From Candidatus Fredericiella danica (GTDB lineage Bacteria > Chloroflexota > Anaerolineae > Caldilineales > Caldilineaceae): DNA of 64,000 nucleotides. The stretch covers positions 1 through 64,000 of the forward strand of contig JADJPH010000009.1 of NCBI GenBank assembly GCA_016713335.1, given 5' to 3'. Positions 10,522-21,510 of the stretch are shown here, one piece after another. The notes under the pieces are model-generated. The model searched no databases. It saw nothing but the letters and a program-made list of their open reading frames with translations, and had not been told where the DNA came from. Numbering within the stretch: the first letter of the stretch is position 1; each line of letters starts with the position of its first letter. Made by a program: the position numbers and the translations under genes.

Positions 10522-10522
10522 G

Positions 10523-11755
10523 ATGCGTCACGCAGTCGTGATCTTTACCGTGCTACTTATTTCTACGGTTGCAGGTTGCAGCGGTAGCCAGGCACGTCTG
10601 GCGCCGGTTGCGCCAGCCCCCACGGCGCCGGCTCCTGCACAATCTGAGCAAGCCGTACAGTTGCTGACTGCAGCCACGGCCGTGCCACTGCAACTGGCCA
10701 CGGCTGCGAGCACGCCTTGCGCCGACGGCGTAAAGGCGGAGGAAGGCGGCCAGGCTACAGGCGCCTGCGCCCTACCGATGGGGCTTGCCCTGGCAACGAT
10801 TGCGGTAGAGCCGGCGCCCCAGGACCGGCAGGTGAGCATCTGGGCGCTCAATGTGGGTGAATCAGAGCGGGAAACGCTGGAAGCAAACAAGGATCTGATC
10901 CGGGAAGTCAATTTTGTCTGGTACACGCTGGGCATGGGCGGTCGGATCGACGGCTGGGTGGCAGACGAAGCGGCGCTGGCGCTGGTGCGGAAACTGGGGA
11001 TGCGCGTGGTCCCGTCGATTGCCAATGCGGGCTTCAACCGTGACTTTGTGGTCGATGCGATTGGCACACCCGAGCACCGCACCGAGCATGTGCAAAAGCT
11101 TGTGTCGCTTGTGGTGGACAGTCAATATGACGGGATCGATATAGATTACGAGAGTCTGGCGCCGGCAGATCGGGAGTTATTCACCCTCTTTATCGAGGAA
11201 CTGGCTACCGCACTGCATGCGCAGGACAAACTGCTTTCGATCGCGGTGCATGCGAAGACCGATGATGCCGGCAGTTGGGATGGTCCCGCCGCGCAGGATT
11301 GGGCGCGGCTTGGCGCGGCGGTCGATGAATTCAAGATCATGACTTATGACTTTCACTACAGCGGTGGGGAGGCCGGTCCCATCGCGCCCCTCGACTGGAT
11401 CGATGAGGTGCTCACCTATGCCGCCACCGTCGTGCCGCCGGAAAAGACCTACGTCGGTCTACATTTCTACGGTTACGACTGGGGCGGTGGTACAGGTGAG
11501 GGCCTTGTGTGGTCGGAAGCAACCGCGCGCGCCGTGGCGAACGACGCCACGATTCAGCGGGATGAATCTGGCGAGGCCTGGTTCCAGTATGACGATGGGC
11601 AACACACCGTCTATTTCGCCGACGCGGAGAACCTTCGCACGAAACTGCCTGCTATCTTTGCCAAGCACCCCGACCTGGCCGGCGTAGCGATCTGGCGACT
11701 TGGCGGCGAAGATCCCCAGAATTGGGGAGCGCTGCGCGCGGTGAGCAAACCCTGA
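10523..11755 (+). CDS. GH18-family hydrolase-like lipoprotein
   Basis: 411 residues from ATG 10523, one base after the kinase TGA. Lipobox STVAGC (Cys about residue 19), then an Ala/Pro linker to about residue 100. The catalytic domain contains the GH18 signature DxxDxDxE as YDGIDIDYESL, FKIMTYDFHY and the C-terminal VAIWRLGGED, all classic for chitinase/spore-hydrolase (YaaH-like) proteins. It probably cleaves beta-1,4-linked N-acetylglucosamine polymers outside the membrane. With an NAGK-like kinase in the same operon this hints at chitin- or cell-wall-derived amino sugars as the substrate (inference). Last gene of the operon. Confidence 0.86.
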   Translation: MRHAVVIFTVLLISTVAGCSGSQARLAPVAPAPTAPAPAQSEQAVQLLTAATAVPLQLATAASTPCADGVKAEEGGQATGACALPMGLALATIAVEPAPQDRQVSIWALNVGESERETLEANKDLIREVNFVWYTLGMGGRIDGWVADEAALALVRKLGMRVVPSIANAGFNRDFVVDAIGTPEHRTEHVQKLVSLVVDSQYDGIDIDYESLAPADRELFTLFIEELATALHAQDKLLSIAVHAKTDDAGSWDGPAAQDWARLGAAVDEFKIMTYDFHYSGGEAGPIAPLDWIDEVLTYAATVVPPEKTYVGLHFYGYDWGGGTGEGLVWSEATARAVANDATIQRDESGEAWFQYDDGQHTVYFADAENLRTKLPAIFAKHPDLAGVAIWRLGGEDPQNWGALRAVSKP

Positions 11756-12567
11756 ACGCACCGTCTATTAGCTAATCAGAGCGCCGCCCCCCGACATCAG
11801 AGCGCCGCACGTGAGTAAGGCGTTTCCCCCCGGGATTGGGTTGTGCAGGCACCAACCGCTCGCTGACGTTCGCGGCTCTGATTGTCACGTGCGCTCCGTC
11901 AGAGCACCTCTGTCAGAGCACCATCCCGTGAGGGTGGTGTGTCCCCCCGTCCCCCCGCTGCGTCCACCACGCGCCAACCGCTCGCTCACGTTCGCGGCTC
12001 TGATTGTCACGTGCCGTCAGCCTCCGTCAGAGCACCCAGCCCCCGGAGTAAGGCGTCCCCGGCTGGGGCCGCCAGGCACCAACCGCTCGCTGACGTTCGC
12101 GGCTCTGATTGTCCACGTGCGCTCCGTCAGAGCACCTCCGTCAGAGCACCATCCCGGAGGGTGGCGATCCCCCGCCCCCGCTGCGTCCACCTGCGCACCA
12201 ACCGCTCGCTCACGTTCGCGGCTCTGATTGATGCGCTGGGACCTCTGTCAGAGCACCAGCCGTGAGGGTGGGATCCCCCGGCCCCGGTGCGTCCACCCGC
12301 CCGCCGGCTGCGTGCATCAGAGCGCCGCGTGAGTAAGGTTCCCTGGGTGGTGAGGAACCAACCGCTCGCTGACGTTCGCGGCTCTGATTGCGCACGCGCG
12401 CGTTGCATCAGGGCGCACGTAGCGCGTCGCCGCCACAGCGATGCCAGGGCATTGGCAGTGCAACCCATTCGTCGACTGCTTTGTCGCGGCGTGGACGCGA
12501 CCAGCGGCTACAAGCCGCGGCTACGGTTCGAGCGATTCGACAGTGATGATTTGTCTCTTCTCTCGCC
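11756..12567 (+). repeat. Intergenic array of imperfect direct repeats
   Basis: No gene seen. Five copies of an approximately 32-base unit beginning AACCGCTCGCT and ending GCGGCTCTGATTG lie at about 11853, 11975, 12080, 12199 and 12359, spaced 105-160 bases. Between them are recurring 'CAGAGCACC..CCCGTGAGGGTGG' and 'CAGAGCGCCGC..GTGAGTAAGG' segments. Open frames here read the repeat in different frames (HQPLADVRGSD or NRSLTFAALIV) and are not genes. Copies also occur at 17.26-17.6 kb and at the 3' end of the nucleotidyltransferase gene near 47.8 kb. Confidence 0.8.
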
Positions 12568-14052
12568 TTACCCCATCTTGTGGAAGATCGGCGCCAGCGC
12601 CGGATACAATTCGCGATAGCGCGTAGCTCTCGTCGTAAATGGCCACCGCATCCGGATTTGGCTGCGTTGAGCCGGTGACGTGAATCGTGCGCCGGCAGGC
12701 GGCGTCCACATCCGGCCAGGCGCCGGCGCCGACACCTGCCAGCAGCGCCGCACCGTAGGCTGCGCCCTCGGTCGTATTTACCGTCACGATTTCGGCATTA
12801 AAGATATCCGCCAGGATCTGCCGCCACAGTGGGCTTTTGGCGCCACCACCTGCTGCCCGCACCTGGATGATCGCCTCGCCGCTGGCCGCTTTGATCAATT
12901 CAAAGCTATCTCGCAGCCCAAACGAAACGCCCTCCAGCACCGCCGCGTCATATGCGGCAGCCCGTGTCGCACGGTCAACCCGACAAGGCGCCGCGCCAAC
13001 GGGTCGGGGTGGGGGGTGCGTTCGCCGGTCAGGTAGGGCAGGAACACCAGTCCCCGCACTGCCCGGCCGGCACGCTGCCGCGGGGCCAGCAGGTCGTCAA
13101 AGCTAACGCCGGGCGCCACGGTGTCGCGATACCAGCGCAGGCTGCCGGCCGCGGACAGCATGACGCCCATGAAGTGCCAACGGCCCGGCACAGCATGGCA
13201 GAAGGCGTGCAGCCGCCCTTCCGGCTCGACAAACGGGCCGCCGGTCGTAGCAAAGACCACCCCGGAGGTGCCCAATGCCAGCGAGACGATGCCAGGCGTC
13301 ACCGCGCCGACACCGACCGCCCCCGCCGCCTGATCGCCGCCGCCGGCCATTACCGGCGTACCGACGCGCAGCCCCGTCGCCGTCGCCGCGGTGTGTGACA
13401 GGTAGCCTGTGATCGCAGGTCCCTCATGGGTGGGAGGCAGATAGTCGGCCGGAATATTGAGCGCCGCAAGCACTTCGGGCGACCAATCACGGGTCTTCAA
13501 ATCGAAGAGAATCGTGCCGGCTCCGTCGGCTTTGTCGATGGCGTAGGCGCCGGTGAGCCGGTACCGGACATAATCTTTGGGCAGCAAGATGTGGCGCGCC
13601 TGCGCCCAGACCTCCGGTTCATTGTCCTGCACCCACAAAATCTTGGGCGCCGTGAAGCCGGTGAGCGCGTCGTTGCCGGTGATGTTGATGAGTGCTTGCT
13701 TGCCCAGCCGGCGGCGGATTTCGTCGCACTGTGCGCCTGTACGCTGATCGTTCCAGAGAATGGCCGGGCGGAGTACCTTGCCCTGTTCGTCGAGCAGCAC
13801 CAGACCGTGCATCTGCCCGGTCAGCCCGATGCCGTGCACGTCGTCGGGAGAAACCCCCGAGTCGGCGAGCACCTTGCGTATGCTCTCTACGGTGCCAGTC
13901 CACCAGAATTCGGGATCCTGTTCGCTCCATAAGGGGCGGGGGGTGTCATACGGGTATTCCGTGGCTGCGACTGCGACCACGTCGCCTTGTTCATCGATCA
14001 GCAGTGCCTTGGTCGCAGTGGTTGAAGAGTCAATTCCAATGAAGTATTGCAC
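12568..14052 (-). CDS. xylB: Xylulokinase (FGGY family)
   Basis: Phosphorylates D-xylulose to xylulose 5-phosphate. N-terminal ATPase loop IGIDSSTTATKALL, then GLTGQMHGLV and AILWNDQRT (substrate contacts), GGGDQAAGAVG, LPYLTGERTPHPDP, and in the C-terminal part RAAGGGAKSPLWRQILAD. GTG 14052 is preceded by GGAG. Two frame breaks: near 12945 one missing G (restoring THMTRAVLEGVSFG), and near 12620 (restoring YRELYPALAPIFHKMG, ending at 12568). Corrected length of about 495 residues is normal for XylB. No isomerase gene is adjacent. Confidence 0.9.
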
Positions 14053-14077
14053 TTTTTAGGCTCCGTCGTCTGAGCGG

Positions 14078-14146
14078 GCGTCGGGGCTGGCTGCACTTCG
14101 TCGCATTTGCAACGACGCAGACAGCCCCGGACGCTGCGCTTTTTTG
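14078..14146 (+). terminator. Hairpin with T-run between xylB and the repeat protein
   Basis: GCGTCGGGGCTG (14078-14089) can pair with CAGCCCCGGACGC (14122-14134) with one bulge, followed by a T6 run (14140-14145) on the plus strand. It faces against the minus-strand genes on both sides, so it may stop antisense transcription or act only as a hairpin. Orientation is therefore odd. Confidence 0.45.
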
Positions 14147-14147
14147 A

Positions 14148-15590
14148 TTAGTAGATGCTCACCGTCAGCGCAAAACTCGCACTGCCGCCGTCCAGCGGGG
14201 ATTCAACATAGATGTAGTAGTCCTGGGTACCCGGCAGCACGCCAGACCAACCCGCACTTTCCGTGGCATATCCCAACACCTGACCGCTGCTGGTCTCGAT
14301 CCGTGCGCGCACCGGCTGGCCACCGCTGCCGATTTGGACATACATAGTCTGCCCGCGCAACGCTTTCAGGACATAACCCTGCGGCGTGGAACTGTAGACG
14401 GTGGCAGCAGTGCCGCCGGGTGGGAACTGGATGCGTTCAACCCGGCTCGGCGTCTGTGTGGGCGGCGTCGAACCGACGACCGTCACCGTCATCACGAAAT
14501 TCGATCCCGGTACGTCGGTTGGGGCGTTGATCGTGATGTAGTAATCCTGTGTCCTGGGCAGACGCACCGTGATGCTGCGGTTTGCATCGACGGTCCCGAG
14601 GGAGGAGCCATCGGCGCCGGTGATGGTTCCTCGATAGGGGCCGCCGCCGGCAAGGGCAACCGTCATGTTTTGTCCGGCCATCGCCTTTAGCACATAGGCG
14701 ACCGGGCGCGTGACGTCGACGTAGCCGTACTCGGTGGCCGAAATCGCACCGGGTGCAAACACGATCCGTTTGGCCTGGGGCTGCGGGGTAGGCCGTTGAA
14801 TTGGCGTCGGCGGCGGTGTGCTGCCCACCACGGTCACGCGCAGGGTGTAGGTTGCCCCAATGGCGTCGGCAGGCGCCTGGATGAGGATGTAGTAATCCTG
14901 CGTGGAAGGAAGGTACGCGCTAAAGGTCTGATTGGCGTTGGCGCTGCCCAGATTCACACCGTCCGCGCCACTGAGGGTGAGCAGGAAGGGACCGGTGCTG
15001 GTGGTTTGAATCGTCATTGTCTGACCGGCAAGGGCGCGCAACACCCACCGGTTGATCCCGGTTGAGGCCAATGACCCGTTGACTGTGGCCGAAACCGCGC
15101 CCGCAGCGAAGTTGATGCGTTGCGCTTGCGGTTGAGGCGGCTGTGGCCCGACCGACCCCGTGATCGTAATCATGACCTGGTAGTAGATACGCGCCCCGCC
15201 GGCGCCGGGCACCGCGGAAATGTTGAGGTAATATTCGCCGGTGGCCGGCAGGGTACCGGGCCACCGGCCTCCGGCACTTGCGCTGCCCAGGATTGTCCCG
15301 GTCGCAGACGAGATCGGGACTTGATACGGTGCATTGACATAAGATGTCGAAATCGCCATTTCCTGGCCGGCAGAAGCACGCAGTACATACGCTTTGGGCG
15401 CTGAACTGGTAATTGAACCGTTGACATTGGTCGACAGTGAACCGGGGGCAAACTGGATGCGTTCGGCGCTTTGCGCCACGGCGCTGTTTGCGGGGATGGC
15501 TGCAAACACGAGGAGCACGATGCCGAGCGTCAGCAGCGCTCTTTTTGCGCCGTCGCGCCATGGGCGAAGCGAAAGTTGAAGATGCGACAT
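14148..15590 (-). CDS. Secreted protein with four pre-peptidase (PPC)-like beta repeats
   Basis: 480 residues. A Sec signal peptide (basic start, hydrophobic core LLTLGIVLLVFAAI, cleavage near AVAQ-SAE) is followed by four repeats of about 110 residues starting near 43, 157, 272 and 383. Each begins RIxFAPGxxSxTV, continues with xYVLRAxAGQxM and ends near 'GTQDYYI.I..P'. The GQxM/DYYI pattern resembles bacterial pre-peptidase C-terminal beta-sandwich domains, which often stabilise or bind. No catalytic domain is present. Ribosome site GGAGGAAG before ATG. Intact. Function unknown; probably extracellular binding or wall association. Confidence 0.75.
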   Translation of the reverse strand: MSHLQLSLRPWRDGAKRALLTLGIVLLVFAAIPANSAVAQSAERIQFAPGSLSTNVNGSITSSAPKAYVLRASAGQEMAISTSYVNAPYQVPISSATGTILGSASAGGRWPGTLPATGEYYLNISAVPGAGGARIYYQVMITITGSVGPQPPQPQAQRINFAAGAVSATVNGSLASTGINRWVLRALAGQTMTIQTTSTGPFLLTLSGADGVNLGSANANQTFSAYLPSTQDYYILIQAPADAIGATYTLRVTVVGSTPPPTPIQRPTPQPQAKRIVFAPGAISATEYGYVDVTRPVAYVLKAMAGQNMTVALAGGGPYRGTITGADGSSLGTVDANRSITVRLPRTQDYYITINAPTDVPGSNFVMTVTVVGSTPPTQTPSRVERIQFPPGGTAATVYSSTPQGYVLKALRGQTMYVQIGSGGQPVRARIETSSGQVLGYATESAGWSGVLPGTQDYYIYVESPLDGGSASFALTVSIY

Positions 15591-15684
15591 GAATCTTCCT
15601 CCGATCGATCACAAACTCTGTTGACTGGCCCCTGACGAGATTGTACGTGAGAAGCTGCGGTCCCGCAACCGGAGTGCCTCATCT

Positions 15685-16066
<382 letters not shown>

Positions 16067-16072
16067 TCTTTC

Positions 16073-17160
16073 CTATACCTTAAGCGCGGTCGAGATGGAC
16101 AGCTCGCGGACTTCGTCGGCGGTGACTTCGCGCCCAAGGCGGTCGGAAAGATAGATGCCTTCGGAGATCAGCATCGTCGAGAGGGCGGCGGCGGCGGTCG
16201 GCATCAGTGGCACGCGGCCCTGTAGGGCTGCAATCCAGTGTTGTTGCGGGCCATCATAGGCGTCGCCATCTTCACGTACGTTGTGGATGCGCCAATCGAA
16301 GCCGGCCATGTTGGCCACGCAGTCGAGGTCGAGATCCCCAGCGAGCGATAGAAGCCAAAGGGTTCGAGTCGGAGCCCGGCCTGGTTGCCCAGGATCATGC
16401 TGCCATCGAACTTGTCCATGTGCACGGCCCAGGCTTCCAGAATGTCCAGGCTAAGCCCGCCCTCGAAGCGGACGAAGCCGACGCCCAATTCCTCAACGTT
16501 GTAGCCGCTGGCTGCCCGACGCTTCTCGTCCATCTCAATTTCCTGGTAGGCCTTGCCCGTGATGCGCTCCACTTTGGGCAGGCCAATCAGCCATAGCAGC
16601 GTTGAGATGTGATAGACGCCCATGTCATAGAGTGCGCCGCCGGCGGAGTGCTGTTTCTGTACAAAGTTGGGGGTGCCATAGCCGTCGACGTAGGGCCGTC
16701 CGCGGCGCCGGAAGCCGTACGACCTGGCGTGATAGATGCGCCCGAGTTGCCCACTGTCGATGATGCTCTTGGCGGCTTTGGCCTCGTTGGCATACATGGT
16801 CACAAACTGGATGCCGAAGTTGCGGCCGGTCGCCTGGGATGCCTCCCACATTTTGAGGGCGTCGATGTAGGCGCCTGCCATCGGTTTTTCGCAGAAGACG
16901 TCTTTGCCGGCTTCAAATGCAGCGATGGTGGCGGCCATGTGGTAGTTGTTGTGCAGGCAGACGTCGACGGCCTGAATATCATCGCGGGCGAGCAACTTGT
17001 GCAGATCTGTATAGACGTGGGGCACGCCCATCATGGCGCCCACGCGCTGCGCCTCGGCTTCGTTGACATCCGCGATGGCGACCAGTTCGACATTGTTCAT
17101 CTTCACATACTGCTCGACGTGGCGCTTACCGATCTGGCCAACGCCGATGACGCCAACGGA
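16073..17160 (-). CDS. Gfo/Idh/MocA-family NAD(P)-dependent oxidoreductase
   Basis: Rossmann dinucleotide motif GVIGVGQIGKRH lies at 17125-17157, upstream of the first usable GTG (17106), so the real start is at or beyond 17160; no ATG/GTG/TTG is visible there. Then VELVAIADV, VYTDLHKLL, VDVCLHNNYH, the family motif FCEKPMA, and GGALYDMGVYHI near the active site. Near 16330 the frame shifts; the correct C-terminus continues ANMAGFDWRIHNVREDGD and ends LSISTALKV at 16073. Such enzymes oxidise or reduce sugars, inositols and their derivatives; substrate not predictable. Lies head-to-tail after the sugar dehydrogenase with repeats between. Confidence 0.85.
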
Positions 17161-17179
17161 TGGGGTTCTGTGTGGCCAA

Positions 17180-17635
17180 GGGGGAGTATTGTCCTTTCTG
17201 GGCTTGGATCGTTCAAATCGTTGATTCTCGATATTTGATAGTCAATTGGTGTGAGAAAGTCTGTCAGCGCACCTCTGTCAGAGCACCATCCCGTGAGGGT
17301 GGTGATCCCGTCCGGATCGGGGGCACCTCCCGTGAGGGTGGTGAGGGCTGGGCCAAAGCCAATGCCTCCGTGTAATCCGCTAAATCCATGATTCAGACCG
17401 CGGAAGCTTTGGCCTGGCTAACCACTTACTCACGTGCGTGGCTCTGCTTGATCTCTCCGCGAACTCCGCGCCACCTCCGCCTCCTCTCGCGTTGATCTTT
17501 TTCCCTCCCCGCTGCCAGCACCAAACGGAGAGAGGGCTGAGCTGCAGCATACCTCCGACCGCGACCGAATGGTGCGCTGCCATGCCTCACCACCCTGACG
17601 GGATGGTGCTCCGACAGAGCAACCCCCGGGCTCAG
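17180..17635. repeat. Intergenic repeat cluster, with an inverted copy
   Basis: No gene supported. Copies of CAGAGCACCATCCCGTGAGG (17278-17297) and CCTCCCGTGAGGGTGGTGAGG (17326-17346), an inverted copy CCTGACGGGATGGTGCT (17594-17610), and a diverged copy of the 32-base unit (17415-17450, ACTCACGTGCGTGGCTCTG) place this in the same family as the 11.8-12.5 kb array. Confidence 0.7.
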
Positions 17636-20460
17636 CTAGCGCCTACTCGCGTACGGCGCCATGTATTTCCCTTCAATCACCGCACGTGCGGCCAGGATCT
17701 CCCATGCCACAGAGAGATTGTCCTTCGCATCGCCCTGTTTGTAGAGCACTTCGAAATAGTAGCGCTTGCCCGCTTCCAGGGCGATCGGGCCGGTGCCCTG
17801 CTCCGAGAACTTTTCATATTCGCGGGCGCTGGTGCTTTCCGGGCGTGTAGGCGATCACGATCTTTCATCCGGCGTCTCGTCTGTGCTCAGGAAGAGCGCA
17901 CCGCGGTCGTCGGCCGCAATCCAGAAACGATAATCACCGTCGACTGGCGGCAGCAAGTACCCACGGATTCGCACGCCATAATCATTGCCGCCCCGCGGCA
18001 AGTTCCAGCATGGTGAGCACATCGGTGCTACTGGGCGCACCATTCTTATACTGGCTACTCTTCTGGAATTCCTCCAGGGTTGCGCCGCTCACTTCGTTCC
18101 AGCGCTGGGCAATCACACGGCCGGCAAGTGTCGGCGCCAGGGGCTGCACTGGCAGGCGCGGCGCCGGTGGGCATTGGCGCTGCTTCGTCTTCGGCATGCG
18201 TGTGGCCGTCGCCATCTGTATGCGCATCCTCCGTTGGTGTGACCACTTCGGCATTCGCGAGATCTGCGGCGGCGGCGTCATCTGCCACTGGAGCACCGGA
18301 ACCATCCCCATAGGTTGCCGTAAAGGTCTGTGCGGTCTCTTGAATGACAATCTCGTGCACCGCATCACCGCCATCAGACCACTCTTCAAAGGCAAGCCCG
18401 TCACCGGCAGTGAGGGGCGCCTCAATGATGCGTTTGGCATCAATGTAGGTGTTGACCTTAAAGGGTGTCTTGTACCGGCTGCCAGCGTAAGTGATCGACA
18501 ACCCCGCGGGCACGGTGTTGAAGGTGTAGGTGACCTCTTCGGCTTTGATTTCCACACAATCGGTGTCTTCAAGCCCCTGGCTGTCGGTGGCCGTCAAGCA
18601 GACTTCATACCAGGTGTTGTCGCCGTGGTCGTCGTAGGCAAAGCTAGTCTCGGCGCCGCTGCCATTGAACGCATCATAGTGGACGTGTTTGTCATGGTGT
18701 AGCAGTACGCTCCATTGCAGCGCGTCGCCGCTCAGCTCGCCGTCGTCCGGGTCCGTCCCTTTGCCCTTTAGCACAACCTTCTGCCCGATGCGGTATTTTG
18801 CGCCATCGCCGGGTTCCAAGATTTCGGCGACGGGTGGCGCCGCGCCGACGGCAATTTGGATGGACGTACTGCTGGTGTCACCGGCCGAATCAGTGACGGT
18901 CAGCGCCACGTCATAAATTCCATCTTCGGCAAACGTGTGGATGGGATTTGCCTTGCTGCTGGTCTCGCCGTCGCCAAAGTCCCATGCATAGCCCACGAGG
19001 CTATTTTCTGGGTCGGTGCTGCGTTTGCTGGAGAACGTGACTTCAAGCGGTGCGGCACCGCCCTGCACATCCGCAGTGGCGACGGCTGTGGGTGGTTTGT
19101 TGCCTCCCGGTGCGTAGCGTACGCGCCAAAGCCCATTCAGAATGACGGAGAGCATGTACAATGCGCCGTCATCACCGGTTGTCATCTGGACAATCCCGGG
19201 CATGTTTGTGCCGAATTCGTGGTGATCCGCGGTGCCGTCCGCGTTGAAGGTCAGGAAATCCACGATGCCGCCGTTGAAATCCTGGAAGAAGTACGCACCG
19301 CGATAGAGCGCCGGGAAGGCTTTGCCCAAATAGAGGTCACCGCCAATGGCCGACCCGCGTTGCGGATTCTTCAGAGAGTGAGGATAGGAGTAGACGCCAG
19401 GCGTCATGACCGCGTCGCCATTTTTGAAGGCATCACAGTTGGCATAGGTGGCCGCCTCATTGGGTCCCTCATAGCACGGCCAGCCAAAGTTGGCGCCTGC
19501 CCCGCCGACGTTGATCTCTTCCCAATTGCTGTTACCCACTTCCCCGATGATCAGTTTGCCATTGCGCGGATCGACCGTGAAGCGGAACGGGTTGCGCAGA
19601 CCCATGGCAAAGACCTTGGAGCGGTTGCTGCCCGGATCGCCGTCGAAAAATGGATTGTCGGGGAGACCCTCTCCCGTGTCGGGGTCGATGCGGAGGATTT
19701 TGCCGTTGAGGCTATTGAAATCCAGTGCGCGGCTGTTGCCCTTACTGTTGACGATGCCATCGCCTGCAGCGACATAAAGGGCGCCTTCTGGGCCGAACTG
19801 CAGATAGTCGAGCGAGTGCGCCGTGCCTTCATTGGCGATGCAATCGCGAACGAACGCGCCACCCTCATCAAAGCAGGAGAATGGCTCGGTGTCGCCCTGA
19901 TCCGGGTTGCCCACATGATCGGCCGTGCTGTTGGTGCCCAGGATCACGACGCCGCTACCCGCCTGGGCCACGTTCAAGTTGGCCGGGTCGGCAGTGAGCC
20001 GCAGCACCCGTGACACCCGTGCGCCACTGGGGTTCCTGTCCTTGATTTCTGGCGGATCATAGGTATAGGAGAGATAGATGTAAGGGCTGGCCGAAAAATT
20101 GGGATGCAGCGCGATGCCAAGCAGGCCGCGATCGGCGGAGTCATTGACCTCATACGACAGGTCGATAAACGGCTCTGGAAGCAATTCACCGTTCACGGCC
20201 ACACGCATCTTGCCGCTCTTTTCGGCGATATAGATGCGCCCGTCAGGTGCAAGGGCGAAACTGGTCGGGCGATCCAAACCGACGACCACCTGATCTTGAA
20301 TAAAGCCATAGGGCATGGCAAAGCCACCTTGTGCGGCGGCCGGTTGCGCTGGAAGGAAGGGGAGGAGCATGGCAAGCAGTACCGTGATTGCCAAGACTCG
20401 AGTTGCGCGCTGGATTGTGTCCAATCGGGGGTGGCGCCGAGCAGTGCTGGAAGGTTTCAT
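17636..20460 (-). CDS. PQQ-type glucose/sorbosone dehydrogenase with PKD and PA14-like domains
   Basis: Signal peptide (VLAITVLLAMLLPFLPAQPAAAQ), then a six-bladed beta-propeller of the soluble sugar dehydrogenase family: TSFALAPDGRIYIAEK, RGLLGIALHPNF, LQFGPEGALYVAAGDG, NGKILRIDPDTGEG, AMGLRNPFRFTVDP, GANFGWPCYEG. A PKD domain follows (YAWDFGDGETSSKANPIHTF), then an Ig-like part, a histidine/aspartate-rich linker, and a PA14-like C-terminal domain (GVRIRGYLLPPVDGDYRFWIAADDRGALFLSTD) reached only after frame changes near 18140, 18000 and 17870; it ends at TAG 17636-17638. ATG 20460 is preceded by AGAGAGG. About 940 residues. Probably a secreted quinoprotein or related lyase-like propeller acting on sugars; cofactor use is unproven. 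Confidence 0.85.
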
Positions 20461-20586
20461 GACGGTTGCCTCTCTTTTGGGTTCGATGGGTGGGGTTGGC
20501 TCCATTGTAGTCTTGAGGGCGCGATTCGAGAAAGGTGGATGGGAATTAATCGGTGGATGCAGTGAGCAGTGGTGGATCGCTGCGCC

Positions 20587-21210
20587 TTACAGCGTGATGC
20601 GGAGCAGACGCGTAACTACCCGGCGATAGACGGCAATGAAGGCGATCAGGACGACAACGGCGGCAATGATGGCGGCAATGCGCAGCCCACGATCCATCGC
20701 CAGCACCTGGTCGCCGAGGCGATAGCCTGCGAGCACGAGGAAACCATTCCAGATTGGTTCAACGATGATGCTCACGATTACCAGCCGCCACCAGGGGACG
20801 CGCGCCAGTCCCGAAGCAATCAGGACCGGGATCGTCAGCAACCCAAGGGACAGCTTGGTAATGAGAAACATGCGGGTCGCGCGCCCACGAACCTCGCCCT
20901 GGATGCGTTGGATTTCACGCCAGCGCTTGCGAACCCACCGAAAGCGCAGCAGCACTCGCCGGTCTCCGCCGAGGTAGCCTAGCAGATACCAGAATGAGTC
21001 CGCCATGAAGTTGCCGATGACAGAGGCTACAAAGACCAGATCGGCGCGCAGCACGCCCGTTGCGGCCAACGTTGCGGCGACAAGCGTCACCGCCGGGCCC
21101 TCGACAAAGACGAGCAGTGCGATCAACACATAACTCCAGATGCCAAAGTCCGGCAGGGAGCCACTGGTGAGTCCGTTCCAAAATAGGGAGATTTGTTCCC
21201 AGGTTGGCAT
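20587..21210 (-). CDS. DedA-family (VTT domain) membrane protein
   Basis: 207 residues with the DedA/SNARE-associated layout: an N-terminal hydrophobic reentrant region (YVLIALLVFVEGPAVTLVAATLAATG), the central GNFMADSFWYLLGYLGG, a basic cytoplasmic loop, FLITKLSLGLLTIPVLIASGLARVPWWRL, and a final helix. Family members take part in lipid scrambling/flipping and envelope homeostasis. Start ATG 21210. Downstream of feoC on the same strand but 300 bases apart, so probably separately transcribed. Intact. Confidence 0.88.
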   Translation of the reverse strand: MPTWEQISLFWNGLTSGSLPDFGIWSYVLIALLVFVEGPAVTLVAATLAATGVLRADLVFVASVIGNFMADSFWYLLGYLGGDRRVLLRFRWVRKRWREIQRIQGEVRGRATRMFLITKLSLGLLTIPVLIASGLARVPWWRLVIVSIIVEPIWNGFLVLAGYRLGDQVLAMDRGLRIAAIIAAVVVLIAFIAVYRRVVTRLLRITL

Positions 21211-21510
21211 GGGCGCGAGGTTACTTTTTCCGTTGATCGTATTGTGCTGATGGTTCGTCTTCAGTGATTACTGAGGCCCTGCCATATGATACCACCTACA
21301 CCTGCGATTTACCGTGATCGGGACCCTGTTAATGGTGCATTAACAAACTGGCTGATGATGACAGGGTGGAGTGGGCGGGGATGGCAGGTGATGGGGCAGA
21401 AGCCGGCTATGTGATGGCGAGATAGGTCATGGCCGGCACGGCGACTTGCTCGGGGATGTCGTGATCAATGGGGCGCCGGTGTTGAACCGGGCAAAATGAG
21501 CGTCGTGGGG
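21211..21510 (-). promoter_or_regulatory. Intergenic region with nested palindrome upstream of dedA
   Basis: About 300 bases without a gene. GTTAATG-GTG-CATTAAC (21328-21344) is a perfect 7-bp inverted repeat, enclosed in ACCCTGT (21323-21329) and ACAGGGT (21361-21367). It could be an operator for the dedA gene or a transcript hairpin. No clear terminator for feoC was found. Confidence 0.4.

Noticed and set aside
11811..12265. Overlapping open frames with HQPLADVRGSD / NRSLTFAALIV peptides
   Set aside because: They are three-frame readings of the 32-base intergenic repeat; no start sites, no family resemblance.
11853..12392. Possible CRISPR array
   Set aside because: Only five copies, imperfect, spaced 105-160 bases, the 'spacers' share segments with each other, and no cas genes are present.
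18856..20013. 385-codon plus-strand frame opposite the sugar dehydrogenase
   Set aside because: Antisense shadow; the minus strand has clear propeller and PKD motifs.
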